This document shows, in pieces, positions 16,532 to 25,173 of a DNA stretch of 64,000 nt. The notes beneath the pieces are model-generated. The model was not told the origin of the DNA, searched no databases, and saw only the letters and a program-made list of their open reading frames with translations. A program made the position numbers and the translations under genes. Position 1 is the first letter of the stretch. Each line of letters begins with the position of its first letter. This DNA comes from CAINVV01 sp037129695 (GTDB taxonomy: Bacteria > Bacteroidota > Bacteroidia > Bacteroidales > Prolixibacteraceae), in NCBI GenBank assembly GCA_037129695.1, contig JBAXUL010000004.1, positions 18,263 to 82,262 of the forward strand, given 5' to 3'.

Positions 16532-16906
16532 CTAGAAAGGCAGATCGTCATTTTCACCGTCCTTAACCGGCATAAAATCGTCCTCATTGTATGGAGGTGG
16601 CGGAGGTTGATCCCCTGCTGTTGAAGGCTTCTCCATCCTGTCGATTTTAAAAGCATTGACGTTGTGGTACCATTTTCCATTGTACTCACGTCCTTCGAGG
16701 CTGAAACTGACCTCCACCTCACGACTTTTGTCCTTTTCACTAATCATCTCTGTTTTGTCGTTGAAAAGGGTAAAGCATATTTTTTTTGGAAACTGTTCAT
16801 CAGGGACCTCGAGCACGAAGTCCAGTTTCTTCCATTCCCCTCTTGTACTGCTGCCGGTTTGCAGTGGCAATATCTCGACAACTCTTCCTTTTACTTTAAA
16901 GCTCAT
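16532..16906 (-). CDS. DUF3127 protein (OB-fold, SSB-like)
   Basis: The 124-residue protein has an OB-fold-like domain over the first 90 residues (VKGRVVEILPLQTG, then WKKLDFVLEVPDEQFPK and VEVSFSLEGREYNGKWYHNV), which I recognise as DUF3127. The acidic tail ends in DDFMPVKDGENDDLPF, the same kind of DDLPF tip seen on single-stranded DNA-binding proteins, where it docks partner proteins. A proline run (PPPPPY) links the two. A role in single-strand DNA or RNA binding is likely but not proved for the family. The start at 16906 lies 22 bp beyond the FKBP gene's terminator. Confidence 0.85.
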   Translation of the reverse strand: MSFKVKGRVVEILPLQTGSSTRGEWKKLDFVLEVPDEQFPKKICFTLFNDKTEMISEKDKSREVEVSFSLEGREYNGKWYHNVNAFKIDRMEKPSTAGDQPPPPPYNEDDFMPVKDGENDDLPF

Positions 16907-16927
16907 ATGTTTTGAGTTTTAGAAACG

Positions 16928-16962
16928 AAACCCGGAAGATGAAATTCATCCATTCCGGGTTT
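16928..16962 (-). terminator. Terminator hairpin after the FKBP gene
   Basis: AAACCCGGA (16928-16936) pairs with TCCGGGTTT (16954-16962), with an inner GATGA/TCATC pairing. A second small hairpin (AGAGGT/ACCTCT) lies just upstream at about 16970-16985. The T-run is short on the minus strand. Confidence 0.55.
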
Positions 16963-17004
16963 TGTTCCAGAGGTAGAACCTCTATGTCAATTAATTTCTT
17001 TGTA

Positions 17005-17739
17005 TTACTTGGTAGCCGGAGCAGCAGCTGCAGCTGGTGTAGGCTCAATACTAATCAGTTCAACTTCAAAAATAAGAACTGAATTAGGCTTAATTTTCGG
17101 TCCGGCAGCTTGTTCGCCATAACCCAGTTCAGAAGGGATATAGATTTTCCATTTTGAACCAACTGGCATTAATTGCAGTGCTTCTGTCCATCCTTTGATC
17201 ACCTGGCCTAAACCGAATGTAACCGGTTCACCACGATCAACTGAGCTGTCAAATACGGCTCCGTCAATGGTTGTTCCATGGTAATGTACTTTCACAGTAT
17301 TTTCGGCAGAAGGTTTTGGTCCTGTACCTGTTTTGATCACTTCATACTGAAGTCCGGAAGCAGTAGTAGTTACACCTGCGCGTTTTCCGTTATCAGCAAG
17401 ATATTTTTGACCTGCTTCTTTGTTCTTCCCACCTTCCATAGACTGTGCCTTCATAAAATATCCCTGGGTGATGGCATTAGCTTTGGCTGATGGAATCAGA
17501 CCTGAGTCACCTTTCATGATTGTAGCAAAGGCCTGCAGAATAATTTGTGAATTAAGTTCTTTGCCACCCGGTGCCTGAGGTAGGTTTTTCTTGATGTTGT
17601 TACCCAGATCAACTCCAATGGCATAAGCTGCAGAGTCGGCCATTGTCACTAATTTAATTTGTTGTGAGTTGGAAGTGTTGCATGATGCCAGAACGATAGA
17701 ACCGGCAACCAAAACCAGAAGTAAATTTTTAAATGCCAT
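17005..17739 (-). CDS. FKBP-type peptidyl-prolyl cis-trans isomerase lipoprotein
   Basis: The 244-residue protein has a lipoprotein signal with LASC (Cys20), a Mip/FkpA-like N-terminal dimerisation domain (residues about 33-115, YAIGVDLGNNIKKNLP) and a C-terminal FKBP domain (about 120-230). FKBP marks are GLQYEVIKTGTGPKP, VKVHYHGTTIDGAVFDSS, FGLGQVIKGWTEALQLMPVG and YIPSELGYGEQAAG, followed by LIFEVELI. It should assist folding of envelope proteins in the periplasm. An alanine/proline-rich tail (TPAAAAAPATK) follows. It is a single-gene unit with its own terminator. Confidence 0.92.
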   Translation of the reverse strand: MAFKNLLLVLVAGSIVLASCNTSNSQQIKLVTMADSAAYAIGVDLGNNIKKNLPQAPGGKELNSQIILQAFATIMKGDSGLIPSAKANAITQGYFMKAQSMEGGKNKEAGQKYLADNGKRAGVTTTASGLQYEVIKTGTGPKPSAENTVKVHYHGTTIDGAVFDSSVDRGEPVTFGLGQVIKGWTEALQLMPVGSKWKIYIPSELGYGEQAAGPKIKPNSVLIFEVELISIEPTPAAAAAPATK

Positions 17740-17859
17740 AACTGTGTTTATAAAATGTTTGAATGATTATTCTAAAAGGTGCGAAGATAACTATTTTTCG
17801 ATAAAATTCCACGGATTGAAATTAAAATATTTATCTCTAACTACTTGTTAATAGGGTTT

Positions 17860-18900
17860 TTAATTTTTCTTTAACAAGCTATCAAATCCCTGCGTGTAAT
17901 CAACAGAAAATCCGCCTTTTTGGTCATCGCTGATGAAATAGGCTTCAATTTCAGTATGTTTCGTCAGAAATACTTTTGATTTTTCGACTCCCATTACCAT
18001 GAAGGCAGTAGCATAGGCATCGGCGGTCATACAATCATTCGCCAGAACTGAAACACTGAGTAAATTGTGCTTAACGGGATAACCGTTGGATGGATCTATC
18101 GTGTGAGAATACCTGACCCCATTTTCCTCATAATATTTACGATAACTTCCGGAAGTGGATATTGCCTTGTCTTTGAGTGACAATATTGCTTGAATCTTAC
18201 GTTCGTCTGTTGCATTCTTAGAGGGCATTTCAATGGCGACACTCCAGATTTTTCCATCCGGCTTAGAACCTTTTCCAAGTACCTCGCCACCAACATCAAT
18301 CAGGAAACTTTGAATCCCTTTCGATTCAAAGTAGTTCCCCAGCCAGTCGGAGGTATAACCCTGCGCAAGTGCGTCAAAATCAATTCTGATACGTGGATCG
18401 GCTTTGATCAGTTTTCCATTCTTCAAGCTAACTTTATGGTAACCCACCAAAGGAAGTAAAGAATCAACCATTGCCTGATCAACATTGGCCTTTTTGGAAA
18501 ATCCAAAACCCCAGGCATTGACCAAAGGTCCAACGGTGATATCAAAGGCACCTTCAGTATTGGCAGAGACTTCCATCGACTTCCTGAAAACTGTTTCGAA
18601 GATCGGATCCGCTGTAGCTGAAGAGTCATTGTTGTTCAGTCTGGAAAGCACAGAGGCTGGAACATAGGATGACACGGAACGGTCAAACTGCCTGAACAGC
18701 GAATCAATAGCGGGTTGCAGATTCTCATTGCTTTCGGCACTATAGGTGATGGCATAGTAGGTCCCCTGTGCCCCGCCCGTGATCTTGTACAATTTAAGGT
18801 CCTTTTTCTGACTGCACGAATTCATGACCACAAGAACACACGAAAGTGCAAGCAGAATCACGAATGAACAATTTATACTCCTTGTCTGAAACTTCGTCAT
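17860..18900 (-). CDS. apbE: FAD:protein FMN transferase ApbE (lipoprotein)
   Basis: The 346-residue ApbE-family enzyme attaches FMN to threonine in flavoproteins such as NqrB/NqrC and RnfD/RnfG. The N-terminus has a signal with probable lipid-attachment Cys29 (VVMNSC). Conserved segments are GAQGTYYAITY, the SSYVPASVLSRLNN substrate loop, ITVGPLVNAWGFG, IDFDALAQGYTSDWL, FLIDVGGEVLGKG, STSGSYRKYY and HTIDPSNGYPV, ending in DAYATAFMVMG with the metal-binding Asp. It implies flavin-carrying respiratory complexes elsewhere in the genome. It is followed by mnmD after 22 bp on the same strand, so the upstream MATE and mnmD genes may be read with it. Confidence 0.92.
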   Translation of the reverse strand: MTKFQTRSINCSFVILLALSCVLVVMNSCSQKKDLKLYKITGGAQGTYYAITYSAESNENLQPAIDSLFRQFDRSVSSYVPASVLSRLNNNDSSATADPIFETVFRKSMEVSANTEGAFDITVGPLVNAWGFGFSKKANVDQAMVDSLLPLVGYHKVSLKNGKLIKADPRIRIDFDALAQGYTSDWLGNYFESKGIQSFLIDVGGEVLGKGSKPDGKIWSVAIEMPSKNATDERKIQAILSLKDKAISTSGSYRKYYEENGVRYSHTIDPSNGYPVKHNLLSVSVLANDCMTADAYATAFMVMGVEKSKVFLTKHTEIEAYFISDDQKGGFSVDYTQGFDSLLKKN

Positions 18901-18922
18901 TTCCAGTAATTATCTTAATTTT

Positions 18923-19585
18923 TTATTTTCTCGCCCTTAACATCTCCCGTTTCCCGGGAGGGCCGGGTATTCTTTCCACACGGAAGCCAACTGTTTGAAG
19001 TAGTCTTCTGATTTGGCCCTTTGCACAATAGGTGACCAGTATTCCATGCTCATTCATCCTTGAATAGAGTCGCTCAAAAATGGTGTGATCCCAGATTTCC
19101 GGTTGTTTATCCGGAGAAAAAGCATCAAAATAGACCACATCGAACGATGGCAAATCTATCAAATCAAATTGTAATGCATCACATTCAATTTTACGCAACG
19201 TAAATTGGCGGTCTATTACTGCATCAGAATTCCAGGGTGCCGTATGAATGGAGTCAAAAAATCCGCTGTCGGAATCCGGAAAATGATTGCTGTATTCCAG
19301 ATTTCTCCATATCGTCTCAGGCACAGGATATTTTTCAACAGAATAATAATGAACCTGTTGATCCTTTTTTAACCCATTTAATAATGTCAGGTAACAATTC
19401 AAGCCTGTTCCGAATCCTATTTCAAGCACCTTGACTTCAGCCAAAGTACATAGGTCGAATCCTTCGCGAATAAATATATGTTGTGATTCCTGGATGGCAC
19501 CAAAAGTGGAGTGGTAATGCTCATCAATTTCTTCGATGTACAACGTCTGCGACCCGTCCAGAGTCATCCTGATTTCAGTCTTCAT
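18923..19585 (-). CDS. mnmD: tRNA (mnm5s2U34)-methyltransferase MnmD, stand-alone form
   Basis: The 220-residue SAM-dependent methyltransferase corresponds to the MnmD half of bifunctional MnmC, finishing the wobble-uridine modification in tRNAs for Lys, Glu and Gln. Motifs: HSTFGAIQESQHIFI near residue 25, SAM-binding VLEIGFGTGLNC near 55, YFDAFSPDKQPEIWD near 150 and the C-terminal VERIPGPPGKREMLRA. I prefer the ATG at 19585 over a TTG one codon earlier. It overlaps the end of the upstream MATE gene by 11 bp, indicating coupled translation. A stand-alone MnmD without the FAD domain is common outside proteobacteria. Confidence 0.92.
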   Translation of the reverse strand: MKTEIRMTLDGSQTLYIEEIDEHYHSTFGAIQESQHIFIREGFDLCTLAEVKVLEIGFGTGLNCYLTLLNGLKKDQQVHYYSVEKYPVPETIWRNLEYSNHFPDSDSGFFDSIHTAPWNSDAVIDRQFTLRKIECDALQFDLIDLPSFDVVYFDAFSPDKQPEIWDHTIFERLYSRMNEHGILVTYCAKGQIRRLLQTVGFRVERIPGPPGKREMLRARK

Positions 19586-21020
19586 CAATCATTTCAGTTT
19601 TCGTATCAAATACTTCCTGACGGATCCTCGTAGGCAAAAGCCGGATAAAAGCAATTTTTTGATTAGCGGCTCCCAGGTAGTGCGGGTGTTTTTTCATCAA
19701 CAGATAAAACCATCCAAATAAAACCAATCCTTTGGCAACCGAAGTGAGGGTGATGCTCCACCACACTCCGGTAACTCCAAAAACATTTGGTTGTGTGAGA
19801 TAGAGTGCAAGCGGAATCCGGCTCCCCGTCAGGGTAATTCCTACCAACGAAGGCGGAATCGATCGTCCAATCCCATTGAAAAATCCTCCTGTTGTGATTT
19901 CCACGCACATAAAAAACTGGGAGATGGCTAAAATGGAGAGATAACGAACGCCCAAGGCAATCGCTTCCTGTTCATGCAAAAAGAGGGTATAAATTTCTCT
20001 TCCTAATGTCAGGAAGCATATTGTGACAAGAATACCGATGGTTCCACTGATGGAAATGGTTGTAAAATAACCTTTGAAAATTCTGTCCCATTTGCCGGCG
20101 CCAAAATTCTGGCCGGTAAAAATACCAAGTGCTGTAGAAAATCCTCCGGCAGTCATCCAGCTGAGAGCTTCAATTTGAGCTCCAACACTCTGCACGGCGA
20201 TCGGCATCGCTCCCCATGGGGCAATAATCCGTGCCAATGCCACCGCAAATGAGGCAAAAAGGATACTATGCATCGCGACCGGCAAACCCAGCTTGAATAT
20301 CTTTTTAACGTATATAGCCTGAAGTTGAAGTCGCAGTTTAATTTTACCCAAAGCACTGCTTCCTCTTCCAATCATTACAACAAATACAATTAAAACGATC
20401 GACTGGGATATTACCGTAGCCAAGGCAGAACCATTGGATCCCATTGCAGGAATTGGACCCAAACCAAAAATCAACAAAGGATTTAGCACCACATTAGAGA
20501 TCAACCCAATGGCATTGATTCTGAAGGGTAGTTTTGAATTGCCCGTTCCATTGATAATTCCTGAAAAGGTTGGATTGGAATAATATAGCAGGGAACCTAC
20601 AGAAATAATCCGGATATAGGAAATCGCTGAAGATTCAACTGCCTGATTTTCAAGATGGAAGAAAGAGACTAGTTCAGGTGCAAAGAAAAATGTAAATGCT
20701 CCGTAAATGGCCGAAAGAATCATAACGATTGTCACAGCGTTTACCGCATAAGTGGCTGCTCCTTTTTTATCACCTGCACCCAATGATTGGGCTACACCAA
20801 CTTCGGCCCCTATCCGACCGATCAACATCAGGGAAACACCCATCCAGGTAAAATAGGAAGCAATTCCTACCGCAGCAACAGCAGTACTTCCCACCCGGCC
20901 AAGCCAAAGCATGTCGGTGAGATTGTAAGCCATTTGTACGAATGATGTGCCAAGAATTGGCATTGTCAACCGCACAATCTGCCCGGAAATAGGTCCTTCA
21001 GTTAAATTTTTTATATTCAA
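19575..21020 (-). CDS. MATE-family efflux transporter (NorM-like)
   Basis: The 481-residue inner-membrane protein has about 12 helices in two related halves, as in the MATE family of cation-coupled drug exporters. Typical segments are LTMPILGTSFVQMAYNLTDM at the start, VAQSLGAGDKKGA between helices, the second-half QSVGAQIEALSWMTAGGFSTALGIFTGQNFGA (QNFGA being a hallmark), and NGIGRSIPPS. The substrate is unknown. The last codons overlap mnmD, and apbE follows, giving an apparent three-gene operon with no obvious functional link. Confidence 0.9.
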   Translation of the reverse strand: MNIKNLTEGPISGQIVRLTMPILGTSFVQMAYNLTDMLWLGRVGSTAVAAVGIASYFTWMGVSLMLIGRIGAEVGVAQSLGAGDKKGAATYAVNAVTIVMILSAIYGAFTFFFAPELVSFFHLENQAVESSAISYIRIISVGSLLYYSNPTFSGIINGTGNSKLPFRINAIGLISNVVLNPLLIFGLGPIPAMGSNGSALATVISQSIVLIVFVVMIGRGSSALGKIKLRLQLQAIYVKKIFKLGLPVAMHSILFASFAVALARIIAPWGAMPIAVQSVGAQIEALSWMTAGGFSTALGIFTGQNFGAGKWDRIFKGYFTTISISGTIGILVTICFLTLGREIYTLFLHEQEAIALGVRYLSILAISQFFMCVEITTGGFFNGIGRSIPPSLVGITLTGSRIPLALYLTQPNVFGVTGVWWSITLTSVAKGLVLFGWFYLLMKKHPHYLGAANQKIAFIRLLPTRIRQEVFDTKTEMIDED

Positions 21021-21191
21021 AATAAATAAGGTGAATCAGGTTGAGAAAGTACAGATTCAAATAGGGCATCAAGCCCGTTCACTTACGGCACTTGAATTCA
21101 CCCCAAGTAATTCAGGTACTTTCAACGACGAAAGTATACCTAAAAAAGTTATTTTTACTATCTCAATCAGAAAAACCAAAATTTGTGCGAC

Positions 21192-21806
21192 ATGCTCGTC
21201 AGGCTATACAATGACAATCCCAACTTAAAAGAGATCGACAGAATCGTAGAAATGCTGAGAGATGGCGCTGTGATCATTTTCCCAACCGACACCATTTACG
21301 GCATTGGCTGTGATATCACCAAATCGAAAGCAGTTGAAAGGGTGGCAAGAATAAAAAATGTCAAACCTGAAAAAGCTGAATTTTCATTCATTTTGCACGA
21401 TTTAAGCCAAATCTCAAACTATTGCAAACCATTTTCAAACTCAATTTTCAAGTTACTGAAAAAAAACCTTCCCGGTCCATTTACATTTCTGCTTCTGGCC
21501 AATTCCAACGTTCCCAAATTATTCAAGAACTCAAAAAAAAATATAGGAATCCGAATTCCGGAAAACAATATTCTCAGGACAATTGTCAGGGAACTTGGCA
21601 ATCCTGTCCTATCCACATCGGTGCATCATGACGATGTCGTTCTGGAATACATTACGGATCCGGAATTGATTGAGGAGAAATACGGGCATCTTGTTGATCT
21701 GGTTATTGATGGCGGATACGGTGACAACCGTCCTTCTACCATCGTGGATTGCACTTCAGGAGAAGCTGAAATCACGAGGCAAGGGAAAGGTACCCTACTT
21801 GAGTAG
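21192..21806 (+). CDS. Sua5/YciO/YrdC-family protein, YciO type
   Basis: The 204-residue protein has the YrdC dsRNA-binding fold used by threonylcarbamoyladenylate synthases (tRNA t6A37). I place the start at 21192 (MLVRLYNDNPN); three codons earlier is also possible. The order LYNDNP, IIFPTDTIYGIGCDI, FSFILHDLSQISNYCK, LPGPFTFLLLAN, IGIRIPENNI, STSVHHDD and VIDGGYGDNRPSTIVDCTS follows E. coli YciO more closely than TsaC. The KRPxxxP motif of TsaC is replaced by KNVKPEKAEFSF. Whether YciO-type proteins make t6A or have another role is unsettled. It is convergent with comEC, 5 bp apart. Confidence 0.85.
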   Translation: MLVRLYNDNPNLKEIDRIVEMLRDGAVIIFPTDTIYGIGCDITKSKAVERVARIKNVKPEKAEFSFILHDLSQISNYCKPFSNSIFKLLKKNLPGPFTFLLLANSNVPKLFKNSKKNIGIRIPENNILRTIVRELGNPVLSTSVHHDDVVLEYITDPELIEEKYGHLVDLVIDGGYGDNRPSTIVDCTSGEAEITRQGKGTLLE

Positions 21807-21811
21807 CGCTA

Positions 21812-23911
21812 TTATTTTGCCTGACTAAAATATCTGCAAACTATTCCGTCTGCATTTTCATACCTTGAAGGATCCGGTGTCAACCGAACAGATTGATTCA
21901 TGGCAAAAATTTTTTGCCCCGGATACCTCCAACGCAGACTGTCAGCATTGACCCGTTTATCAAGAAGAATGATTTTAGGTTTCTGCTTGAATTCATCCTC
22001 AAGTCGGGGAAATTTGAGATGTGATAACCATACCAAATCTGTAGTAGAGATTGAGACCATGGTTTTCTTGAATTTTTGATCAGGCGGCTGAAAATAAAGC
22101 CCTATTCCCCTGAAATAAATGAAACCTCCAGTTACCTGAAAATTCTTGCCCCTGATACGCAAAGAATCAGACAAGACATGCATCTCCACTTTGCTGATCC
22201 CCCTTTCGCCCAAATAGGGCTTCATGTAATAACCCAGTTTCTCTGAAGCATTGATGCAGCGATCATACAAAATGGTTGTCGCACTGCCGGTTGTAAGCGC
22301 CAATGTCCTTGTTCCCGGAATGTTGAAGAATACTATTTCCGCTGTCGACTGACGATAATAGGAGGCTATTCCAATTGACAAGGTTAACAGAATGGCTAAA
22401 CCAACAACCGTTTGCAAAAGCTTCACTTTTTTCGTTTTGAAAAAATAGAAAATGCCGATACCAATCAGGAAGGCCAGCAAAAGCTGAAAATAAGAAGGAT
22501 ACAATCCTCTGAGAACAGAATGAGGCAATGCCTCCACGGTATTCACGGTAAAAATGACCATATCTACTGACCAGTCGAGCACCTTTGCAACAAAGGATGC
22601 CACAAAAATGGAAAAAAGGGATAGAAAAATCACGACAAAGGAAAGGTAAAGAATCAATGTCACCATCGGAATCACAACAATATTCGCGAGAAGAAAATAC
22701 ACGGGAAACTGATGGAAATAATGCAGTGTCAGCGGTAATGTTCCGATTTGCGCTGCCAGGGTAACGGAAATCAACAGCCAGATTTTATCCGGCAATCGCT
22801 TTTTAAATTCAAATTGCCTGTAAATTATGGGCTGTATAACAACAATGGATAACACTGCCGCATAGGAAAGTTGAAATCCGACATCCCTGACAATGGCAGG
22901 ATCCCAGGCAATAAGCAAAAATGCAGATACAGCGAGTGAATTATAAATGCCTGAACTTCTTTTGAGTGTCGTTCCCAGCAAAACAAAAGAAAACATCATG
23001 GCTGCCCTCAATATGGATGGTGACATCCCTGTAATGAGCGTATAACCCCAAATGCCTGCCAGCATAATCAACGGGTGCAGAATTCTACCTGCCCGAAAGA
23101 CTTTGAGAAATCGAAAAAGAAAATCAAGAATGACGTAGACCAATCCCACATTCATGCCTGAAACTGCGAGAACGTGTATTACCCCGGTATTGGTAAAAGA
23201 CTGGATAGTTTCCTGGTCAACCTCTTCCCGTGCACCAAAAGAAATCGAACCGATCAAATGCACATTTTTACTACAAATGCCTGAACGATCCAGGCAATCA
23301 ATCAATTTCGATCTGAATATCAGTGCCTTGCGGGAAGAATTAAGATGCGATTCTCCGGGTAGAAAACAGAATTGATGCTGCTTCAGAAAAATCCGGTAGC
23401 CAATTCCCCTGCTGTTCAAATATCGGCGATAATCAAACTCAAAAGGATTTCCATCGTTCACTACCAATTCAGGCGTACCATCGAAACTGCAAACATCACC
23501 TGGTTTTGCATTCCTTACCTGCAAGGATTTGGGTAGATAGATTAATATTTTTGCGCCATTATTGACCAATTGTCCAACCATTCGGAAGGTTTTCTCCTTT
23601 TCTTCGGGATATTCGTCCAGTACCACGAAATACTGTTTACTAGGTAATTCAGGAAAAATATTTGTTGATTTCTTCGCCCGCTCCTGACCAAAGAGAAATA
23701 GGGCAATAAAAAATATTCCACCCCAATAAGGCTGGCTATAAAAATTGCCCTTGATAAAAAAGACCAGGATGATCCCAATTGTAATGAACAGAATCAGCAG
23801 GATGATTGGGTTTGAGACACCTCTTATCACAGGCCATATTACCCCCAGACAGAGCGGGATAAGCAACCGCAGGAAAAGTGCGACCGAAAGTTGAAAACCG
23901 GAACGTTCCAT
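21812..23911 (-). CDS. comEC: ComEC/Rec2-family DNA uptake channel
   Basis: The 699-residue polytopic protein has an N-terminal DUF4131 region with a soluble OB-like insert (about 85-180), then the competence domain of about eight helices: IGSISFGAREEVDQETIQSF, HVLAVSGMNVGLVY, LITGMSPSILRAAMMFSFVLLG and DPAIVRDVGFQLSYAAVLSI are the hallmark blocks. It lacks the C-terminal metallo-beta-lactamase domain of Bacillus ComEC and ends with a different soluble segment of about 180 residues; Bacteroidota proteins commonly have this shape. It should pass single-stranded DNA across the inner membrane. No other competence genes are in the window. Confidence 0.9.
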   Translation of the reverse strand: MERSGFQLSVALFLRLLIPLCLGVIWPVIRGVSNPIILLILFITIGIILVFFIKGNFYSQPYWGGIFFIALFLFGQERAKKSTNIFPELPSKQYFVVLDEYPEEKEKTFRMVGQLVNNGAKILIYLPKSLQVRNAKPGDVCSFDGTPELVVNDGNPFEFDYRRYLNSRGIGYRIFLKQHQFCFLPGESHLNSSRKALIFRSKLIDCLDRSGICSKNVHLIGSISFGAREEVDQETIQSFTNTGVIHVLAVSGMNVGLVYVILDFLFRFLKVFRAGRILHPLIMLAGIWGYTLITGMSPSILRAAMMFSFVLLGTTLKRSSGIYNSLAVSAFLLIAWDPAIVRDVGFQLSYAAVLSIVVIQPIIYRQFEFKKRLPDKIWLLISVTLAAQIGTLPLTLHYFHQFPVYFLLANIVVIPMVTLILYLSFVVIFLSLFSIFVASFVAKVLDWSVDMVIFTVNTVEALPHSVLRGLYPSYFQLLLAFLIGIGIFYFFKTKKVKLLQTVVGLAILLTLSIGIASYYRQSTAEIVFFNIPGTRTLALTTGSATTILYDRCINASEKLGYYMKPYLGERGISKVEMHVLSDSLRIRGKNFQVTGGFIYFRGIGLYFQPPDQKFKKTMVSISTTDLVWLSHLKFPRLEDEFKQKPKIILLDKRVNADSLRWRYPGQKIFAMNQSVRLTPDPSRYENADGIVCRYFSQAK

Positions 23912-24012
23912 GTGAATAGTTATTCACCTTAAGTTACGGCATTTCAGTAAGAAAAAGAAAAAATCCGGACCACAAATTAATGATTCTCCCAATTGGATTC
24001 TTCAAAATGCAA

Positions 24013-24570
24013 TTATATTCTTGGGATTTTTATCCGATAGGTTGCATTGGTAATGCCCTTTGAAATATCGGAGAGTTTACGCTTCAGCAATCTTTTTTTC
24101 AGGGGAGAGCAATGATCAGTAAACATGATGCCATCCAAATGATCATACTCATGCTGGAGCACCCTGGCCGTATAACCGGTATATACTTCGTTATGCTCAC
24201 CACCGTCCGGATCAAGATATTGAATCCGGATGAGGTTCTTGCGGAAAACCTCTTCGTGAATTCCCGGTATACTCAGACAACCTTCCTCCATCAGTTCCTC
24301 ATCTCCGCTGCGCTCGGTAATTTTCGCATTGATGAATGCTCTCTTAAATCCCATCAATGATGGTTCTTCCTTTCCCAGAGGAGACAAATCAACAACAAAA
24401 AGCCGTATTTGAAGTCCAATCTGAGGTGCAGCCAAACCAATACCTTCAGCATTGTACATCGATTCAAACATGTTCTCAATTAATTCAGGCAACCCGGCAT
24501 AACTGAGGTCGATATTTTCGGTTACTTTTCTCAGAACCGGATCTCCATAAACCGTAATAGGCAAAATCAT
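24013..24570 (-). CDS. def: Peptide deformylase
   Basis: The 185-residue metalloenzyme removes the formyl group from nascent proteins. All three family motifs are present: GIGLAAPQIG (motif 1, about residues 43-52), EEGCLSIPG (motif 2, with metal-ligand Cys) and LQHEYDHLDGIMF (motif 3, HExxH). The start MILPITVYGDPVLRK is standard. It follows ruvX by 3 bp on the same strand, a pairing common in Bacteroidota, and the two likely form one transcript. Confidence 0.96.
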   Translation of the reverse strand: MILPITVYGDPVLRKVTENIDLSYAGLPELIENMFESMYNAEGIGLAAPQIGLQIRLFVVDLSPLGKEEPSLMGFKRAFINAKITERSGDEELMEEGCLSIPGIHEEVFRKNLIRIQYLDPDGGEHNEVYTGYTARVLQHEYDHLDGIMFTDHCSPLKKRLLKRKLSDISKGITNATYRIKIPRI

Positions 24571-24573
24571 ATT

Positions 24574-24990
24574 TTACAAGTACTTTTTTTGTTCAAGATA
24601 AGATTGGAGAAGAATAGTAGCACTAACTCCATCGATTGTTCCTTTGTCCTGGCGTTGCGATTTGCGCAATCCGGCATCAATCATCGATTGAAATGCCATT
24701 TTTGAGCTAAATCTTTCATCCACCTGCCTGATTTCAACTGTATATTTCTGCTGAAACTTCTGAACAAACGGATTGATGTACCGCAGGGCTTCGGAAGGCA
24801 GATTGTTCAACTGAACAGGGTATCCCACCAAAACAAGGTCTACTGTTTCCTTCAAAAAATAATCATCCAGAAAACGCCAGATCAAATTAGCATCTACAGT
24901 TTCAAGGCGGTTCGCAATAAGCTGTAACGGATCTGTCACTGCCACTCCTACCCTCTTTTTCCCATAATCGATGGCCATGATCCTACCCAT
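24574..24990 (-). CDS. ruvX: RuvX/YqgF-family Holliday junction resolvase homologue
   Basis: The 138-residue RNase H-fold protein opens with GRIMAIDYGKKRVGVAVTD, holding the first catalytic Asp. It continues with LVLVGYPVQLNNLPSEA (Glu/Asp region) and VRQ-type IRQVDERFSSKMAF and ends with KGTIDGVSATILLQSYLEQ, where the last acidic residue sits. YqgF proteins act in 16S rRNA 5' maturation and were proposed as anti-recombination resolvases. It is transcribed divergently from tetR and just ahead of def. CAAAGATA at 25012-25019 gives a TATCTTTG box on the minus strand, a possible -7 element for a very short leader. Confidence 0.92.
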   Translation of the reverse strand: MGRIMAIDYGKKRVGVAVTDPLQLIANRLETVDANLIWRFLDDYFLKETVDLVLVGYPVQLNNLPSEALRYINPFVQKFQQKYTVEIRQVDERFSSKMAFQSMIDAGLRKSQRQDKGTIDGVSATILLQSYLEQKKYL

Positions 24991-25104
24991 ATCTGTTTTT
25001 TATTTTCGCCACAAAGATAATGGTTTACAAAATCTTAAAAAATAGTTTTTGAGCTCCTACTGAAGACACAAAAATTTAATATGAATTAAGAAACATTTAA
25101 CATA

Positions 25105-25134
25105 CGGAAACGTTTATCGTGCAAATTGTTTCCG
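25105..25134 (+). promoter_or_regulatory. Inverted repeat upstream of tetR, candidate operator
   Basis: CGGAAAC at 25105-25111 and GTTTCCG at 25128-25134 form a 7-bp inverted repeat with a 16-nt spacer, about 40 bp before the tetR start codon. TetR regulators usually bind such symmetric sites in their own promoter. A GATATTTG box (25134-25141), one mismatch from TAnnTTTG, abuts the right arm. Confidence 0.45.
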
Positions 25135-25173
25135 ATATTTGCAGAGAAATATTATCAATGGAAATAAAGGAAA

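Noticed and set aside
21812..23911. ComEC might be truncated because it lacks a metallo-beta-lactamase domain
   Set aside because: The frame is intact with a normal stop, and Bacteroidota ComEC proteins often lack that domain.
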